Shown here: piece after piece, positions 24,971-33,062 of the stretch
Numbering within the stretch: the first letter of the stretch is position 1
Layout of the letters: each line of letters starts with the position of its first letter
DNA from: Cryobacterium sp. M96
GTDB lineage: Bacteria; Actinomycetota; Actinomycetes; Actinomycetales; Microbacteriaceae
Assembly: GCF_002929845.1 (NCBI RefSeq)
Contig: NZ_PJJS01000027.1
Span: 1 to 42,936 of the forward strand
DNA: 42,936 nt
Reading direction: 5' to 3'
Translations under genes and position numbers: made by a program
Notes under the pieces: generated by a model
Databases searched by the model: none
Seen by the model: only the letters and a program-made list of their open reading frames with translations
Told to the model about the DNA's origin: nothing

Positions 24971-27301
24971 ATGCACGCCAACGCGCACGCGGATCGAATC
25001 GATGACCGCTCCCTTCGCCATGCGCGGCTCGGCCGCTGGATCCTGTGGCTGATGTGGGTGCTGCTGATCGGTTACGCGATCGGCCTGTTCGCCTCCTTCG
25101 GCCCGGTTTTCACCGGCTCCTTGTCGCTAATCACTGCGGGGCTCCCGGCCCTGCTCTGCTGGGCAGCCGCGCTCTGCGCGGAGCGCGGCCGCACGCAGCT
25201 GATTCTGGTGTCGGCCGCGATGACGGCCTTTACCCTCGGCAGCACCTATTACCTGCTCGCGGGCGCGGCGACCCTCTCGTTTCCGTCTCCGGCCGACATC
25301 GGTTACACGCTTTTCTATCCGCTGATCCTGGCCGGACTGGCTGTCCTGGTCCACCGTCAGCGTGGTGAAATACCCCGGTCGGTCCTGGTGGACGGAACCA
25401 TCGGGTCGCTTGGCGCGGCATCCGTGCTGGCCGTGTTGCTCAGCCCGGTGATTGCATCCGCGGGTGTCTGGCCGCCCTCCCCGGCCGCCCTGGTGTCCGC
25501 CAGCTACCCTCTGCTCGATCTGTTGCTCGTGTCGGTCATCACGGGGATTGCCGCCGCCCGCGGACTCGACGTGGGCCGACGGTGGGCCCTGCTGGTGCTC
25601 GGACTCCTGATCTTCGCGGCAACCGACGCCGTCTACGCCTTCCAGGTTTCCGCCGGAACGTACACCTTCGGGGAGCCGTTGGATGCGGGCTGGGCGCTCG
25701 GCCTCACCCTCATTGCGGTCTGGGCGTGGGACTTGGCTCGGCCCGGTGTCACCGCCCGGCGCCCCCTGAGCGGCGTGTGGACTCTCGCGGTGCCCGGGGC
25801 AGCCACGATCGCCGGGATGGCGGTGCTCGTCCTCGGCACGCAGGTGAAGATCTCCACAGGCGCCGTGCTCCTCGCAGGCGTGACCCTGGTGCTCGGGACC
25901 GTGCGCACTCAGCTCGCCTCCCGGCAGATCGGGCGGATGGCCGACCTTCACCGCCAGGCGAGCACCGACGACCTGACCGGGCTGCCGAACCGGCGCGCCC
26001 TCTACGCCGAGGCATCCGCTCACCTCGTGCCCGGGGACGGCCACCGGAGCGCCCTGCTGCTCCTGGATATCGACCGGTTCAAGGAAGTGAACGACAGTCT
26101 CGGCCACGACGTCGGCGATCTGCTGCTGGTGCAGGCCGGATCGCGCCTGTTCGATCAGCGACGACCGGGCGATCTTCTCGCCCGGCTCGGCGGCGACGAG
26201 TTCGCGCTTTTGATCCAGGACGCCGGCCACGACGAGGCCGTGGCGGCGGCCGTGCGGCTGCGGGCGGTCCTGGCCCGGCCGTTCACGCTGGAGGGCATCG
26301 CGATCGAGTCCAACGTCAGCATCGGCATCGCCCTATTCCCCGACCAGGGTGACACCCTCAAGGTGCTGCTGCGCAAGGCCGACATGGCCATGTACAAGGC
26401 CAAGTCCTCCCGCAGCGGGCACCACGTCTTCGTCTGCTCCGACGACGATCACGGCGACTCCAGGCTGCGGATGATGGAAGACCTGCGCGGCGCCCTCGCC
26501 ATGGACGAACTCGTGCTGCACTACCAGCCCAAGATCGAGCTGGCCACCGGGCACGTGCACGGTGTGGAGGCGCTGGTGCGCTGGCAGCACCCGAGCCGGG
26601 GTCTGCTGCCTCCCGACGTGTTCCTGACCCTGGCCGAAGACGTCGGGCTCATGCGCGACCTGACCCGGATCGTGCTGGGAAAGGCGCTCGACCAGGCCGC
26701 GGTCTGGCGTGCGCAGGGAACACCGCTGACCGTTGCGGTCAACATGTCTCCCAGCACCCTGATCGAGTCCGATCTGCCCGCACGCATCGCCGCCATGATC
26801 CAGGTGCGGGGGTTGTCGGCCGCCGACCTGATGCTGGAGATCACCGAAGAGTTCCTGATGGAAGACCGGGCCAGGGCCAGGGACATCCTGATCCGCCTGC
26901 GGGAGAGCGGCATCCGCATTGCCGTGGATGATTTCGGCACCGGCTACAGCTCCCTCGCCTACCTCCGGGACCTGCCGATCGACGAGCTCAAACTCGACAA
27001 GTCCTTCGTGTTCCCGATGGCCGACGACGCCAGGGCCGCGGCCCTGGTGGCCTCGATCATCGCGCTCGCGCACAGCCTCGGCGTGCGCATGGTGGCGGAG
27101 GGCGTCGAGGACGCCGTCGCCTACGCCGAGCTGACCCGGTACGGCTGCGACGAGGCCCAGGGCTTCCACATGTCCCGCCCGCTTCCGGCCGCGGCACTGG
27201 ATGCCTGGCTCGCCGCCCGGCACGCGCCGGCGGCCACGCGGGCGCCGTCGCAACGCCGCAGTAACGCCGTCGCAACGCCGTGGGCACGAGGCACAGGCTG
27301 A
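24971..27301 (+). CDS. Membrane-bound GGDEF-EAL protein (cyclic di-GMP turnover)
   Basis: A 776-residue bifunctional protein. About eight to nine hydrophobic helices in residues 25-312 form an N-terminal membrane sensor. The GGDEF domain (about 325-485) has an intact RLGGDEF (405-411) and an inhibitory I-site RPGD (398-401) five residues before it. The EAL domain (about 500-750) has E533-A-L, NMSPSTL, EITEEFL, DDFGTGYSS (653-661), KLDKSFV and VAEGVED, all the metal- and water-coordinating residues. Both synthase and phosphodiesterase activity are therefore possible. The start at ATG 24971 follows a G-rich ribosome site. The signal sensed is unknown. It is the only c-di-GMP protein in the window. 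Confidence 0.93.
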   Translation: MHANAHADRIDDRSLRHARLGRWILWLMWVLLIGYAIGLFASFGPVFTGSLSLITAGLPALLCWAAALCAERGRTQLILVSAAMTAFTLGSTYYLLAGAATLSFPSPADIGYTLFYPLILAGLAVLVHRQRGEIPRSVLVDGTIGSLGAASVLAVLLSPVIASAGVWPPSPAALVSASYPLLDLLLVSVITGIAAARGLDVGRRWALLVLGLLIFAATDAVYAFQVSAGTYTFGEPLDAGWALGLTLIAVWAWDLARPGVTARRPLSGVWTLAVPGAATIAGMAVLVLGTQVKISTGAVLLAGVTLVLGTVRTQLASRQIGRMADLHRQASTDDLTGLPNRRALYAEASAHLVPGDGHRSALLLLDIDRFKEVNDSLGHDVGDLLLVQAGSRLFDQRRPGDLLARLGGDEFALLIQDAGHDEAVAAAVRLRAVLARPFTLEGIAIESNVSIGIALFPDQGDTLKVLLRKADMAMYKAKSSRSGHHVFVCSDDDHGDSRLRMMEDLRGALAMDELVLHYQPKIELATGHVHGVEALVRWQHPSRGLLPPDVFLTLAEDVGLMRDLTRIVLGKALDQAAVWRAQGTPLTVAVNMSPSTLIESDLPARIAAMIQVRGLSAADLMLEITEEFLMEDRARARDILIRLRESGIRIAVDDFGTGYSSLAYLRDLPIDELKLDKSFVFPMADDARAAALVASIIALAHSLGVRMVAEGVEDAVAYAELTRYGCDEAQGFHMSRPLPAAALDAWLAARHAPAATRAPSQRRSNAVATPWARGTG

Positions 27302-27318
27302 CTCACAAGCCCGGCGGG

Positions 27319-27324
27319 TAGGGT
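27319..27324 (+). promoter_or_regulatory. -10 element of a leaderless transcript (dacB)
   Basis: TAGGGT lies six bases before the GTG at 27331, giving a predicted start of transcription at the start codon. Confidence 0.55.
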
Positions 27325-27330
27325 TCACGG

Positions 27331-28749
27331 GTGGAAGAATCGAAGCCTCGCAAACGCCTCGCGGCCGTCCTCGTCACCGTGGCGGTGCTGCTGGGCGCGG
27401 GTGCCGTCCTGATCGGGGCGTCGACCCGGGCCCCGGATGCCGCGGCCACCGCCTCCATCGCCGCCGCGAACACCGGTGCGAGCGTGAACGTGCCGGCCGC
27501 GGAACCCGTTTCGGAGCGCCCCGTGCCGTCCACCGCCTCCGATGCCAGAAACCTGCGTACGTGTTCGGTCTCAGCGCTGGCCGCCGACCCCCGGTTGGCT
27601 GATTTCCAGGCCCAGGTGGTCAACGCCAGCACCGGCGAGGTGCTCTTCGACCGCGGCGGCGATACCTCCTCACGCACGGCGAGCGTGCTCAAGGTGCTGA
27701 CCAGCGCCGCCGCCCTTGAGGTGCTCGGACCGGACTACCGGGCCACGACCACCGTCGTCACCGGCAGCACACCGGGGTCTGTCGTGCTGGTCGGCGGGGG
27801 AGACCTCACCCTCACGCGCCTGCCCACCGGCACGGAATCCGTCTACCCCGGCGCAGCCCACGTCGATGAGCTCGCCCGCCAGACCCTCGCCGCCTGGCGG
27901 GCGAACCCGGCGAACCCGCCGATCACCTCCCTCGTGCTGGACGCCTCGTTCTTCGGCGGGCCCGGCTGGGAACCGAGCTGGGATGAACTGGAACGCAACG
28001 CCGGTTCCATGCCCGACGTGACCGCCCTGCAGGTCGACGGTGACCGCGACGACCCCTCGCGTCAGAGCTCTTCCCGCAGCGCCGACCCCGTCGGGCGCGC
28101 CGGCGCGGCCTTCGCCGCCGCGCTCGGCGGCGGCGTGAGCGTCAGCGTCGGCACCGCGCCGGCCGGGGCCGAGCAGCTCGCCGCCGCCCGGTCCCAGCCC
28201 GTGTCCGTGCTGATCGGGCAGTCGCTGATCGTGTCGGACAACACCCTCGCCGAGATGCTCGCCCGGCTCGTCGCGGTGGAGTCCGGGGCCGGCAACACCT
28301 ATGGCGCCCTGCAGGAGTCCGTCGTCGCGGCGCTCGACGCCTATGGCATCGACACGACCGGCATCATCATCCGGGACGGCTCAGGCCTCAGCGACGACAA
28401 CGCCGTACCGCCGTCGTATCTCACCCGGCTGTTCGTCAAGATCAACGCGCGCGACGGCGACCTCGGCGTCATCTTCGACGGCCTACCGATCGCCGGTGGA
28501 CCCACCGGATCGCTGTCCTACAGCGACCGGTTCACGGGCGACAACGCCGTCGCCGACGGCGCCGTCTTCGCCAAGACAGGCTGGATCGACACCGGCTACA
28601 CGCTCTCCGGCATTATCCGGGCGGCCGACGGCACGCCGCTCACCTTCGCCGTTTACGCGCTCGGGGATGTGAGCGATAATGCGAAGCAGGCGCTCGACAC
28701 CATCACCGCCGGGTTCTTCCGCTGCGGCGACAACCTGTCGAACTCCTGA
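27331..28749 (+). CDS. dacB: D-alanyl-D-alanine carboxypeptidase/endopeptidase (PBP4 type)
   Basis: A 472-residue exported class C penicillin-binding protein that trims or opens peptidoglycan peptides. An N-terminal signal/anchor (about 8-32) precedes an Ala/Thr/Pro-rich linker. The active-site motifs are S118-V-L-K121 (SxxK), S302-D-N304 (SxN) and K415-T-G (KTG). A large insertion between the first two motifs (about 140-290) is typical of PBP4. GTG start supported by the leaderless -10. The downstream pncA gene starts 28 bp later with its own ribosome binding site. Confidence 0.92.
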   Translation: MEESKPRKRLAAVLVTVAVLLGAGAVLIGASTRAPDAAATASIAAANTGASVNVPAAEPVSERPVPSTASDARNLRTCSVSALAADPRLADFQAQVVNASTGEVLFDRGGDTSSRTASVLKVLTSAAALEVLGPDYRATTTVVTGSTPGSVVLVGGGDLTLTRLPTGTESVYPGAAHVDELARQTLAAWRANPANPPITSLVLDASFFGGPGWEPSWDELERNAGSMPDVTALQVDGDRDDPSRQSSSRSADPVGRAGAAFAAALGGGVSVSVGTAPAGAEQLAAARSQPVSVLIGQSLIVSDNTLAEMLARLVAVESGAGNTYGALQESVVAALDAYGIDTTGIIIRDGSGLSDDNAVPPSYLTRLFVKINARDGDLGVIFDGLPIAGGPTGSLSYSDRFTGDNAVADGAVFAKTGWIDTGYTLSGIIRAADGTPLTFAVYALGDVSDNAKQALDTITAGFFRCGDNLSNS

Positions 28750-28777
28750 CTTCAACCGGCGACAGAAGGAGCAATCC

Positions 28778-29368
28778 GTGACCAGGGCCCTGTTCATCAT
28801 CGACGTTCAGAACGATTTCACCGAGGGCGGGGCCCTCGCCGTCGAGGGTGGGTCTGCGGTGGCCGCGGGCGTCAGCGCGCTGCTGGGGGAACATCCGGAT
28901 GCCTATGACGTGATCTTCGCCTCCCGCGACTGGCACGACCCCGACAGCGACAACGGCGGACACTTCGCCCGGGCCGGCGAGCCAGGCTCCACGGACTCCT
29001 GGCCCGTGCACTGCGTGGCGGGCACCCCTGGCGCCGAGTACCACCCCTCGCTGCTGGTGCCGGACACGACCATCCACATTCGCAAGGGGCAGGGCCAACC
29101 GGGCTACTCCATTTTCGACGGCATCTCGGTGGGCGGCGAGAAGACGGGCGAGCTGCTCATCGCGAACGGGGTGACCGACATCGACATCGTCGGCCTCGCC
29201 ACCGACCACTGTGTGCGCGCGTCCGGCCTGGATGCGCGGGGCCACGGCCAGCATGTGCGGGTACTGACCGACCTCGTCGCCGGCGTCGCCCCGGACACGA
29301 GTGACGCGGCTCTGGGCGAGCTGGCCTATGCCGGTGCCGTGCTCGTCACCTCCGACGTGGTCGTCTGA
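28778..29368 (+). CDS. pncA: Nicotinamidase (isochorismatase-like hydrolase)
   Basis: A 196-residue enzyme that deamidates nicotinamide to nicotinate in NAD salvage and would also activate pyrazinamide. The catalytic triad is Asp9 (IDVQNDF), Lys103 (IRKGQ) and Cys145 (TDHCVRA). The metal-site region SRDWHDPDS with a following GHFA is present. The GTG at 28778, after AGAAGGA at 28764-28770, is clearly the start. It ends two bases before the next gene's GTG, so both form one operon. Confidence 0.92.
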   Translation: MTRALFIIDVQNDFTEGGALAVEGGSAVAAGVSALLGEHPDAYDVIFASRDWHDPDSDNGGHFARAGEPGSTDSWPVHCVAGTPGAEYHPSLLVPDTTIHIRKGQGQPGYSIFDGISVGGEKTGELLIANGVTDIDIVGLATDHCVRASGLDARGHGQHVRVLTDLVAGVAPDTSDAALGELAYAGAVLVTSDVVV

Positions 29369-29370
29369 GC

Positions 29371-30210
29371 GTGGGGGTGACCGGCCGGGCGAGTCCGGCC
29401 CCGGCGGGACCGGCCGCGGCGGGACCGGCCGCGGCGGTTTCTGCTCCGGCGGGCTCTACTCCGGTGGGTTCTGCAGGCGGGGCGCTGTTCGCGCAGCGCC
29501 TCGACGGCGTGCGGATCGCCTACGACGTCGTGCCCGGCGAGCGCCCGATCCTGCTCGTGCACGGGTTCGCGTCGACATCGCAGGTCACCTGGGTCGGCAC
29601 CGGCTGGGTGCGAGCCCTGCAGGACGCCGGGCGCGGCGTGATCACCCTCGACCTCCGCGGTCACGGCCGCAGCGACAAGCCGCACCGCAGCATCGACTAC
29701 CTGCCCCGGCAACTCGCCGCCGACCTCGTGGTCGTGCTCGACGCCCTCGGGCTGGAGCAGGTCGACGTGGTCGCCTATTCGATGGGCTCGCGCGTGGCGG
29801 CGGCGCTCGCGCGGCTGGCGCCGTCCCGGGTGCGCCGACTGGTGCTCGGTGGAGCCGGGCCGGACGAACTGTTCGAGACCTGGCATCCGGATGCCGTGCG
29901 CCGGTTCGTGACCGACGGCACCGCCGGCGCCGACCCGTCGATCGCGGCGATACTGGGTGCCGCGATCACCGCCGGCGCCGACCGTGAGGCCCTCGTGGCG
30001 TGCGTCGGCGGGGTGGCCGGCTCCTCGCTGGACGTGCCGGTCGAGATTCCCGTGCTCTACGTCGCCGGCGGCGCCGACTCCATCCCGGCCGGGGTCGCCG
30101 AACTTGCCCGCGCGCGCGGTGCCGACTACCTCGAACTGGCGGGCCGGGACCACGTGAACACGCTCACCTCCCGCGAGTTCAAGCGCGCCGCACTGCAGTT
30201 CCTGGCCTGA
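29371..30210 (+). CDS. Alpha/beta-hydrolase
   Basis: A 279-residue cytoplasmic hydrolase. An Ala/Pro-rich N terminus of about 30 residues is followed by the core with ILLVHGFAST, GHGRSDKPHR, the nucleophile elbow VAYSMGSRVA (Ser), the late acid in AGGADSIP and the His in GRDHVN. No signal peptide. It is two bases downstream of pncA. A GTG at 29377 is an alternative start; the run of GTG-GGG-GTG leaves the exact choice open. Substrate unknown. Confidence 0.88.
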   Translation: MGVTGRASPAPAGPAAAGPAAAVSAPAGSTPVGSAGGALFAQRLDGVRIAYDVVPGERPILLVHGFASTSQVTWVGTGWVRALQDAGRGVITLDLRGHGRSDKPHRSIDYLPRQLAADLVVVLDALGLEQVDVVAYSMGSRVAAALARLAPSRVRRLVLGGAGPDELFETWHPDAVRRFVTDGTAGADPSIAAILGAAITAGADREALVACVGGVAGSSLDVPVEIPVLYVAGGADSIPAGVAELARARGADYLELAGRDHVNTLTSREFKRAALQFLA

Positions 30211-30254
30211 GCGCCCTGAGTCCGGGCACTCGCTCGCCTCTCACGCCCCTAACG

Positions 30255-30331
30255 AATTCGACGGAGATTTTGTCCGCATCGCCCTAAACACCTTCAGAAA
30301 CCCGCACATATCGCAAAATCTCCGTCGAATT
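30255..30331. repeat. F1-family foldback repeat, copy 3
   Basis: Perfect 18-bp arms AATTCGACGGAGATTTTG (30255-30272) and CAAAATCTCCGTCGAATT (30314-30331) flank a 41-nt centre. CGTTCG follows the right arm. The centre shares ACCCGCACATAT with copy 4. Confidence 0.9.
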
Positions 30332-30428
30332 CGTTCGCGCTGTGGGGCGGAGCGCGTGGGGGCTGCCCGAACCGCACAAGAGATGCTGCGCATCCGGCTG
30401 GCGCTGCTGGGCAACCGGCCGGTGTTGG

Positions 30429-30531
30429 GGCTAACTCAGGAGATCCGTCCGGGCCGGCCCGGACATCCGCGCTGGTTCCGCACTGGTCCGGGGCGGCCGG
30501 GCCACCGGGCGACGGATGTCCTGAGTTGGCC
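30429..30531. repeat. F2-family foldback repeat, copy 3
   Basis: The arms GGCTAACTCAGGAGATCCG (30429-30447) and CGGATGTCCTGAGTTGGCC (30513-30531) pair with two mismatches over 19 bp. The interior begins with the small perfect palindrome GTCCGGGCC-GGCCCGGAC (30447-30464). Its span of 103 bp is slightly longer than the other two. Confidence 0.85.
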
Positions 30532-30577
30532 ACACGCGCGAGCTCGGCTGGCCCTGGCCCTGACCCTGACCCTGACG

Positions 30578-30654
30578 AATTCGACGGAGATTGTGCCCAT
30601 AACCGCGTCCAACACACCGAAAACCCGCACATATTGCAAAATCTCCGTCGAATT
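30578..30654. repeat. F1-family foldback repeat, copy 4
   Basis: AATTCGACGGAGATTGTG (30578-30595; one mismatch) and CAAAATCTCCGTCGAATT (30637-30654) flank a 41-nt centre, with GGTTCG to the right. The right half of the centre (ACCCGCACATAT) matches copy 3. Confidence 0.9.
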
Positions 30655-30695
30655 GGTTCGCCGCCGGCTGGGGGAGTGAGCCCCGGCGCCTCCCC

Positions 30696-30701
30696 TAGGC
30701 T
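30696..30701 (+). promoter_or_regulatory. -10 element of a leaderless transcript (MFS gene)
   Basis: TAGGCT ends six bases before the GTG at 30708, the same geometry as at 23667 and 27319. It favours translation starting at 30708. Confidence 0.55.
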
Positions 30702-30707
30702 GGGGGC

Positions 30708-32042
30708 GTGCGGGCCTCGCTGCCGAGGCCGCCGAATGCCGACCGGGGGACCGTCATGACAACCGACATCCAGGATGCGATGGGTTCGGTTTCGACAGGC
30801 TCGACCACCGGATCCGGCTCGTTCACCGGCGCCCGGGGCAGGAAGTACTGGCTCGCGCCGGCCGCCGCGATCTTCGCCGTCGCCTGGGGCGGCAACGAAT
30901 TCACCCCACTGCTGGTGATGTACCGACAGGCGGACGGGTTCTCCAACCAGCTGGCGAACCTGCTGCTCGGGGCCTACGTACTCGGCATCATCCCGGCGCT
31001 ACTGATCGCCGGCCCGCTGTCGGACCGGTTCGGCCGCCGACCGCTGATGCTGCCCGCGCCCTGGGTCGCGATCGCGGGGAGCGTGCTGCTGGCCCTGTCC
31101 GCGGGAAATGTGCCCATGCTGCTGGCCGGCCGCATCCTCTCCGGCGTCGCCCTCGGCCTGGCCATGGCCGTGGGCACCAGCTGGGTGAAGGAACTCTCCG
31201 CGAGACCGTTCGACTTCGGGGCCGACCGTTCCTCGGGGGCACGACGGGCGACCATCGCGCTGTCCCTCGGTTTCGCACTCGGCGCGGCGAGCTCCGGAGC
31301 GCTGGCCCAGTGGGCGCCGTTCCCCGGCGTGCTGCCGTACGCGGCGCACACCGTCATCGCCGTGCTCTTCGGCCTTCTGCTGTTTTGCACCCCGGAGTCC
31401 CAGGGACGGGGCATCGCGGCCGGGGCCCTGCCGGCCGTCCACCCGGCCATCTCCCCGTACCCGCGGTTCCTGCTCCTGATCGTGCCGGTGGCGCCGTGGG
31501 TCTTCGGAACGGCCACGACCGCCTACGCCATCCTGCCGGCGCTCGCCGCGACCGAGATCCCGTCCGCGCCGGTGGCATTCGCGGCCCTGCTCTGCGTGGT
31601 GGCTCTCGTCGCGGGAGCGTCGCTGCAGCTCTTCAGCCACCGCATCACCGCCGGGCACAATGCCCGAGGAATCATGTTCGCGCTGATGCTGACCGTCGGG
31701 TCGCTGCTGCTCGCATCCGTCGCCGTGAGCCCACCCGTGCTCTGGCTGATTTTGCCGGCGGCGGCCCTGCTCGGCGCCGCGTACGGCCTGCTGATGGTGT
31801 CGGGGCTGCAGGAGGTGCAGCGGATCGCGCCGCCCGACCACCTCGCCCGGCTGACCGCGATCTACTACGGCATCACCTACCTGGGGTTCTTCGTGCCGTT
31901 GGCGCTGTCCCTGCTCGAGCCGTGGCTCGGCTACCCGGCGATGTTCGCGGGCGGGGCCGCGTTCTCGGCCGTGTCGCTGGTGGTGGTGATGCTGGTCTTC
32001 CGCCGGGACATCTCCCTGCATCGCGCCGCGGCGAGCCGATGA
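30708..32042 (+). CDS. MFS transporter
   Basis: A 444-residue, about 12-helix major facilitator protein. Motif A reads GPLSDRFGRRPLML after helix 2, and a long central loop (about 150-175) separates the halves. The N-terminal 40 residues are hydrophilic and contain VSTGSTTGSGS, which is encoded by a copy of the dispersed GTCGAC-type repeat (30788-30809). The leaderless promoter supports the GTG start; an ATG at 30756 is an alternative and would still include the repeat. Substrate unknown; the pattern is closest to general drug or metabolite exporters. Confidence 0.85.
   Translation: MRASLPRPPNADRGTVMTTDIQDAMGSVSTGSTTGSGSFTGARGRKYWLAPAAAIFAVAWGGNEFTPLLVMYRQADGFSNQLANLLLGAYVLGIIPALLIAGPLSDRFGRRPLMLPAPWVAIAGSVLLALSAGNVPMLLAGRILSGVALGLAMAVGTSWVKELSARPFDFGADRSSGARRATIALSLGFALGAASSGALAQWAPFPGVLPYAAHTVIAVLFGLLLFCTPESQGRGIAAGALPAVHPAISPYPRFLLLIVPVAPWVFGTATTAYAILPALAATEIPSAPVAFAALLCVVALVAGASLQLFSHRITAGHNARGIMFALMLTVGSLLLASVAVSPPVLWLILPAAALLGAAYGLLMVSGLQEVQRIAPPDHLARLTAIYYGITYLGFFVPLALSLLEPWLGYPAMFAGGAAFSAVSLVVVMLVFRRDISLHRAAASR
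30788..30809. repeat. GTCGAC-type dispersed repeat inside the MFS gene
   Basis: The sequence begins GGTTTCGACAGGC and ends TCGACCACC, with TCGA flanking the centre on both sides. It encodes the Ser/Thr/Gly stretch of the MFS N terminus. Related copies lie at 34676-34694, 36306-36345 and 39650-39745. Confidence 0.7.
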
Positions 32043-32197
32043 AATCGCGCGCGACCTGCAGCCCGCAAAAAAAGTTTTACAGAGATTTCCATGCATGTGC
32101 ATCCGTTTGGGGACGTGCGAGAGAAGTAGGGGTTAAAGAGGTTTCAAGAATCTCTTCAGAGTGACCCACTCACAGATCCATTACGCAGGAGGAAACG
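32043..32197 (+). promoter_or_regulatory. Presumed promoter region of the sortase module
   Basis: This 155-bp region has an A-tract (GCAAAAAAAGTTTT, 32067-32080), the self-complementary CCATGCATG (32090-32098) and an AAAGAG...CTCTT hairpin (32136-32157). It precedes the AGGAGG at 32187-32192. It is the likely site for an autoregulated ECF promoter, but I could not define -35 and -10 boxes. Confidence 0.4.
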
Positions 32198-33034
32198 ATG
32201 CACAAGTCCCTCAAGATCGGAATGACGGCCAGCGCTCTCGGTGCTCTCGTCGCCCTCGGCGGTCTCGCTCCGGCACAGGCAGCCGAAGACGTCGCGAAGC
32301 TGTCTGTGTTTCACGGAGTTCCCGGCCTCACCGTCGACGTCTACGTGAACGACAAGCTGACCCTGGACGACTTCAAGCCGGGCGACCTCGCCGGTCCGCT
32401 CGACCTCGCTCCCGGCACCTACAAGGTGGCCATCACCGCGTCGGACGCAGCGGATGCCAGCGCACCTGCCATCGGCCCGGTCGACCTCCCGCTCGAAGCC
32501 GGTAAGAACTACACCGCCGCCGCGCACCTCGACGAGGCCGGCAAGCCCACGGCGTCGCTGTTCACCAACGACATCTCGCAGCTCGCCGCCGGGGAGGGCC
32601 GCCTGACGGTTCGCCACGTGGCAGCAGCCCCCGCGGTCGATGTTCTCGCCAACGGAGCCGTCGCGATCACCGCCCTGGTGAACCCGAAGGAATCCGTGCT
32701 CACGTTGCCGGCCGGCACCATCTCGGCCGCCGTCGCCGCAACCGGAACGACTGACCCGGTGATCGGCCCGGCAGACGTCAACGTCGCAGAGGGCACGAAC
32801 ACGATCGTCTACGCGTGGGGCAGCCTGACCGACAAGAACCTGGCCCTGGCCGTTCAGACCATCGACGGGCTTCACTCCAACCCGGACAGCATCCCCGCCG
32901 GTGAGGCCGGTCTCGTCGCCACCAACCAGGCGGACGACTCCATGGGGCTCATGGTCGGTGGCTTCGCCGCCGTGCTGATGGGTCTGGTCGCCGCCGTCGT
33001 CGGTATGCGTCGCCTGTCCGCGGCTCGCCGCTAG
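32198..33034 (+). CDS. DUF4397 surface protein with C-terminal membrane anchor
   Basis: A 278-residue exported protein. The signal peptide ends at APAQA-AED (cleavage near residue 28). Two DUF4397-type beta-sandwich modules follow: one around LSVFHGVPGLTVDVYVND, the second around VRHVAAAPAVDVLANG. The C terminus has a hydrophobic helix (about 247-268) and a basic end MRRLSAARR, the shape of a sortase substrate tail, but no LPxTG motif precedes the helix (the sequence there is NQADDSMGL). The ATG at 32198 follows a perfect AGGAGG. First gene of the sortase/sigma module. Confidence 0.88.
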   Translation: MHKSLKIGMTASALGALVALGGLAPAQAAEDVAKLSVFHGVPGLTVDVYVNDKLTLDDFKPGDLAGPLDLAPGTYKVAITASDAADASAPAIGPVDLPLEAGKNYTAAAHLDEAGKPTASLFTNDISQLAAGEGRLTVRHVAAAPAVDVLANGAVAITALVNPKESVLTLPAGTISAAVAATGTTDPVIGPADVNVAEGTNTIVYAWGSLTDKNLALAVQTIDGLHSNPDSIPAGEAGLVATNQADDSMGLMVGGFAAVLMGLVAAVVGMRRLSAARR

Positions 33035-33062
33035 TCACGCCAGTCAGAAAGGGAGATCCACA

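Larger units (their letters stand above)
30211..30707. other. Gene-free 497-bp block with F1-F2-F1 foldback repeats
   Basis: No gene is supported. The region contains two F1 foldbacks and one F2 foldback in the order F1-F2-F1, filling most of the space between the alpha/beta-hydrolase and the MFS gene. A leaderless -10 (30696-30701) follows at its right end. Confidence 0.75.
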
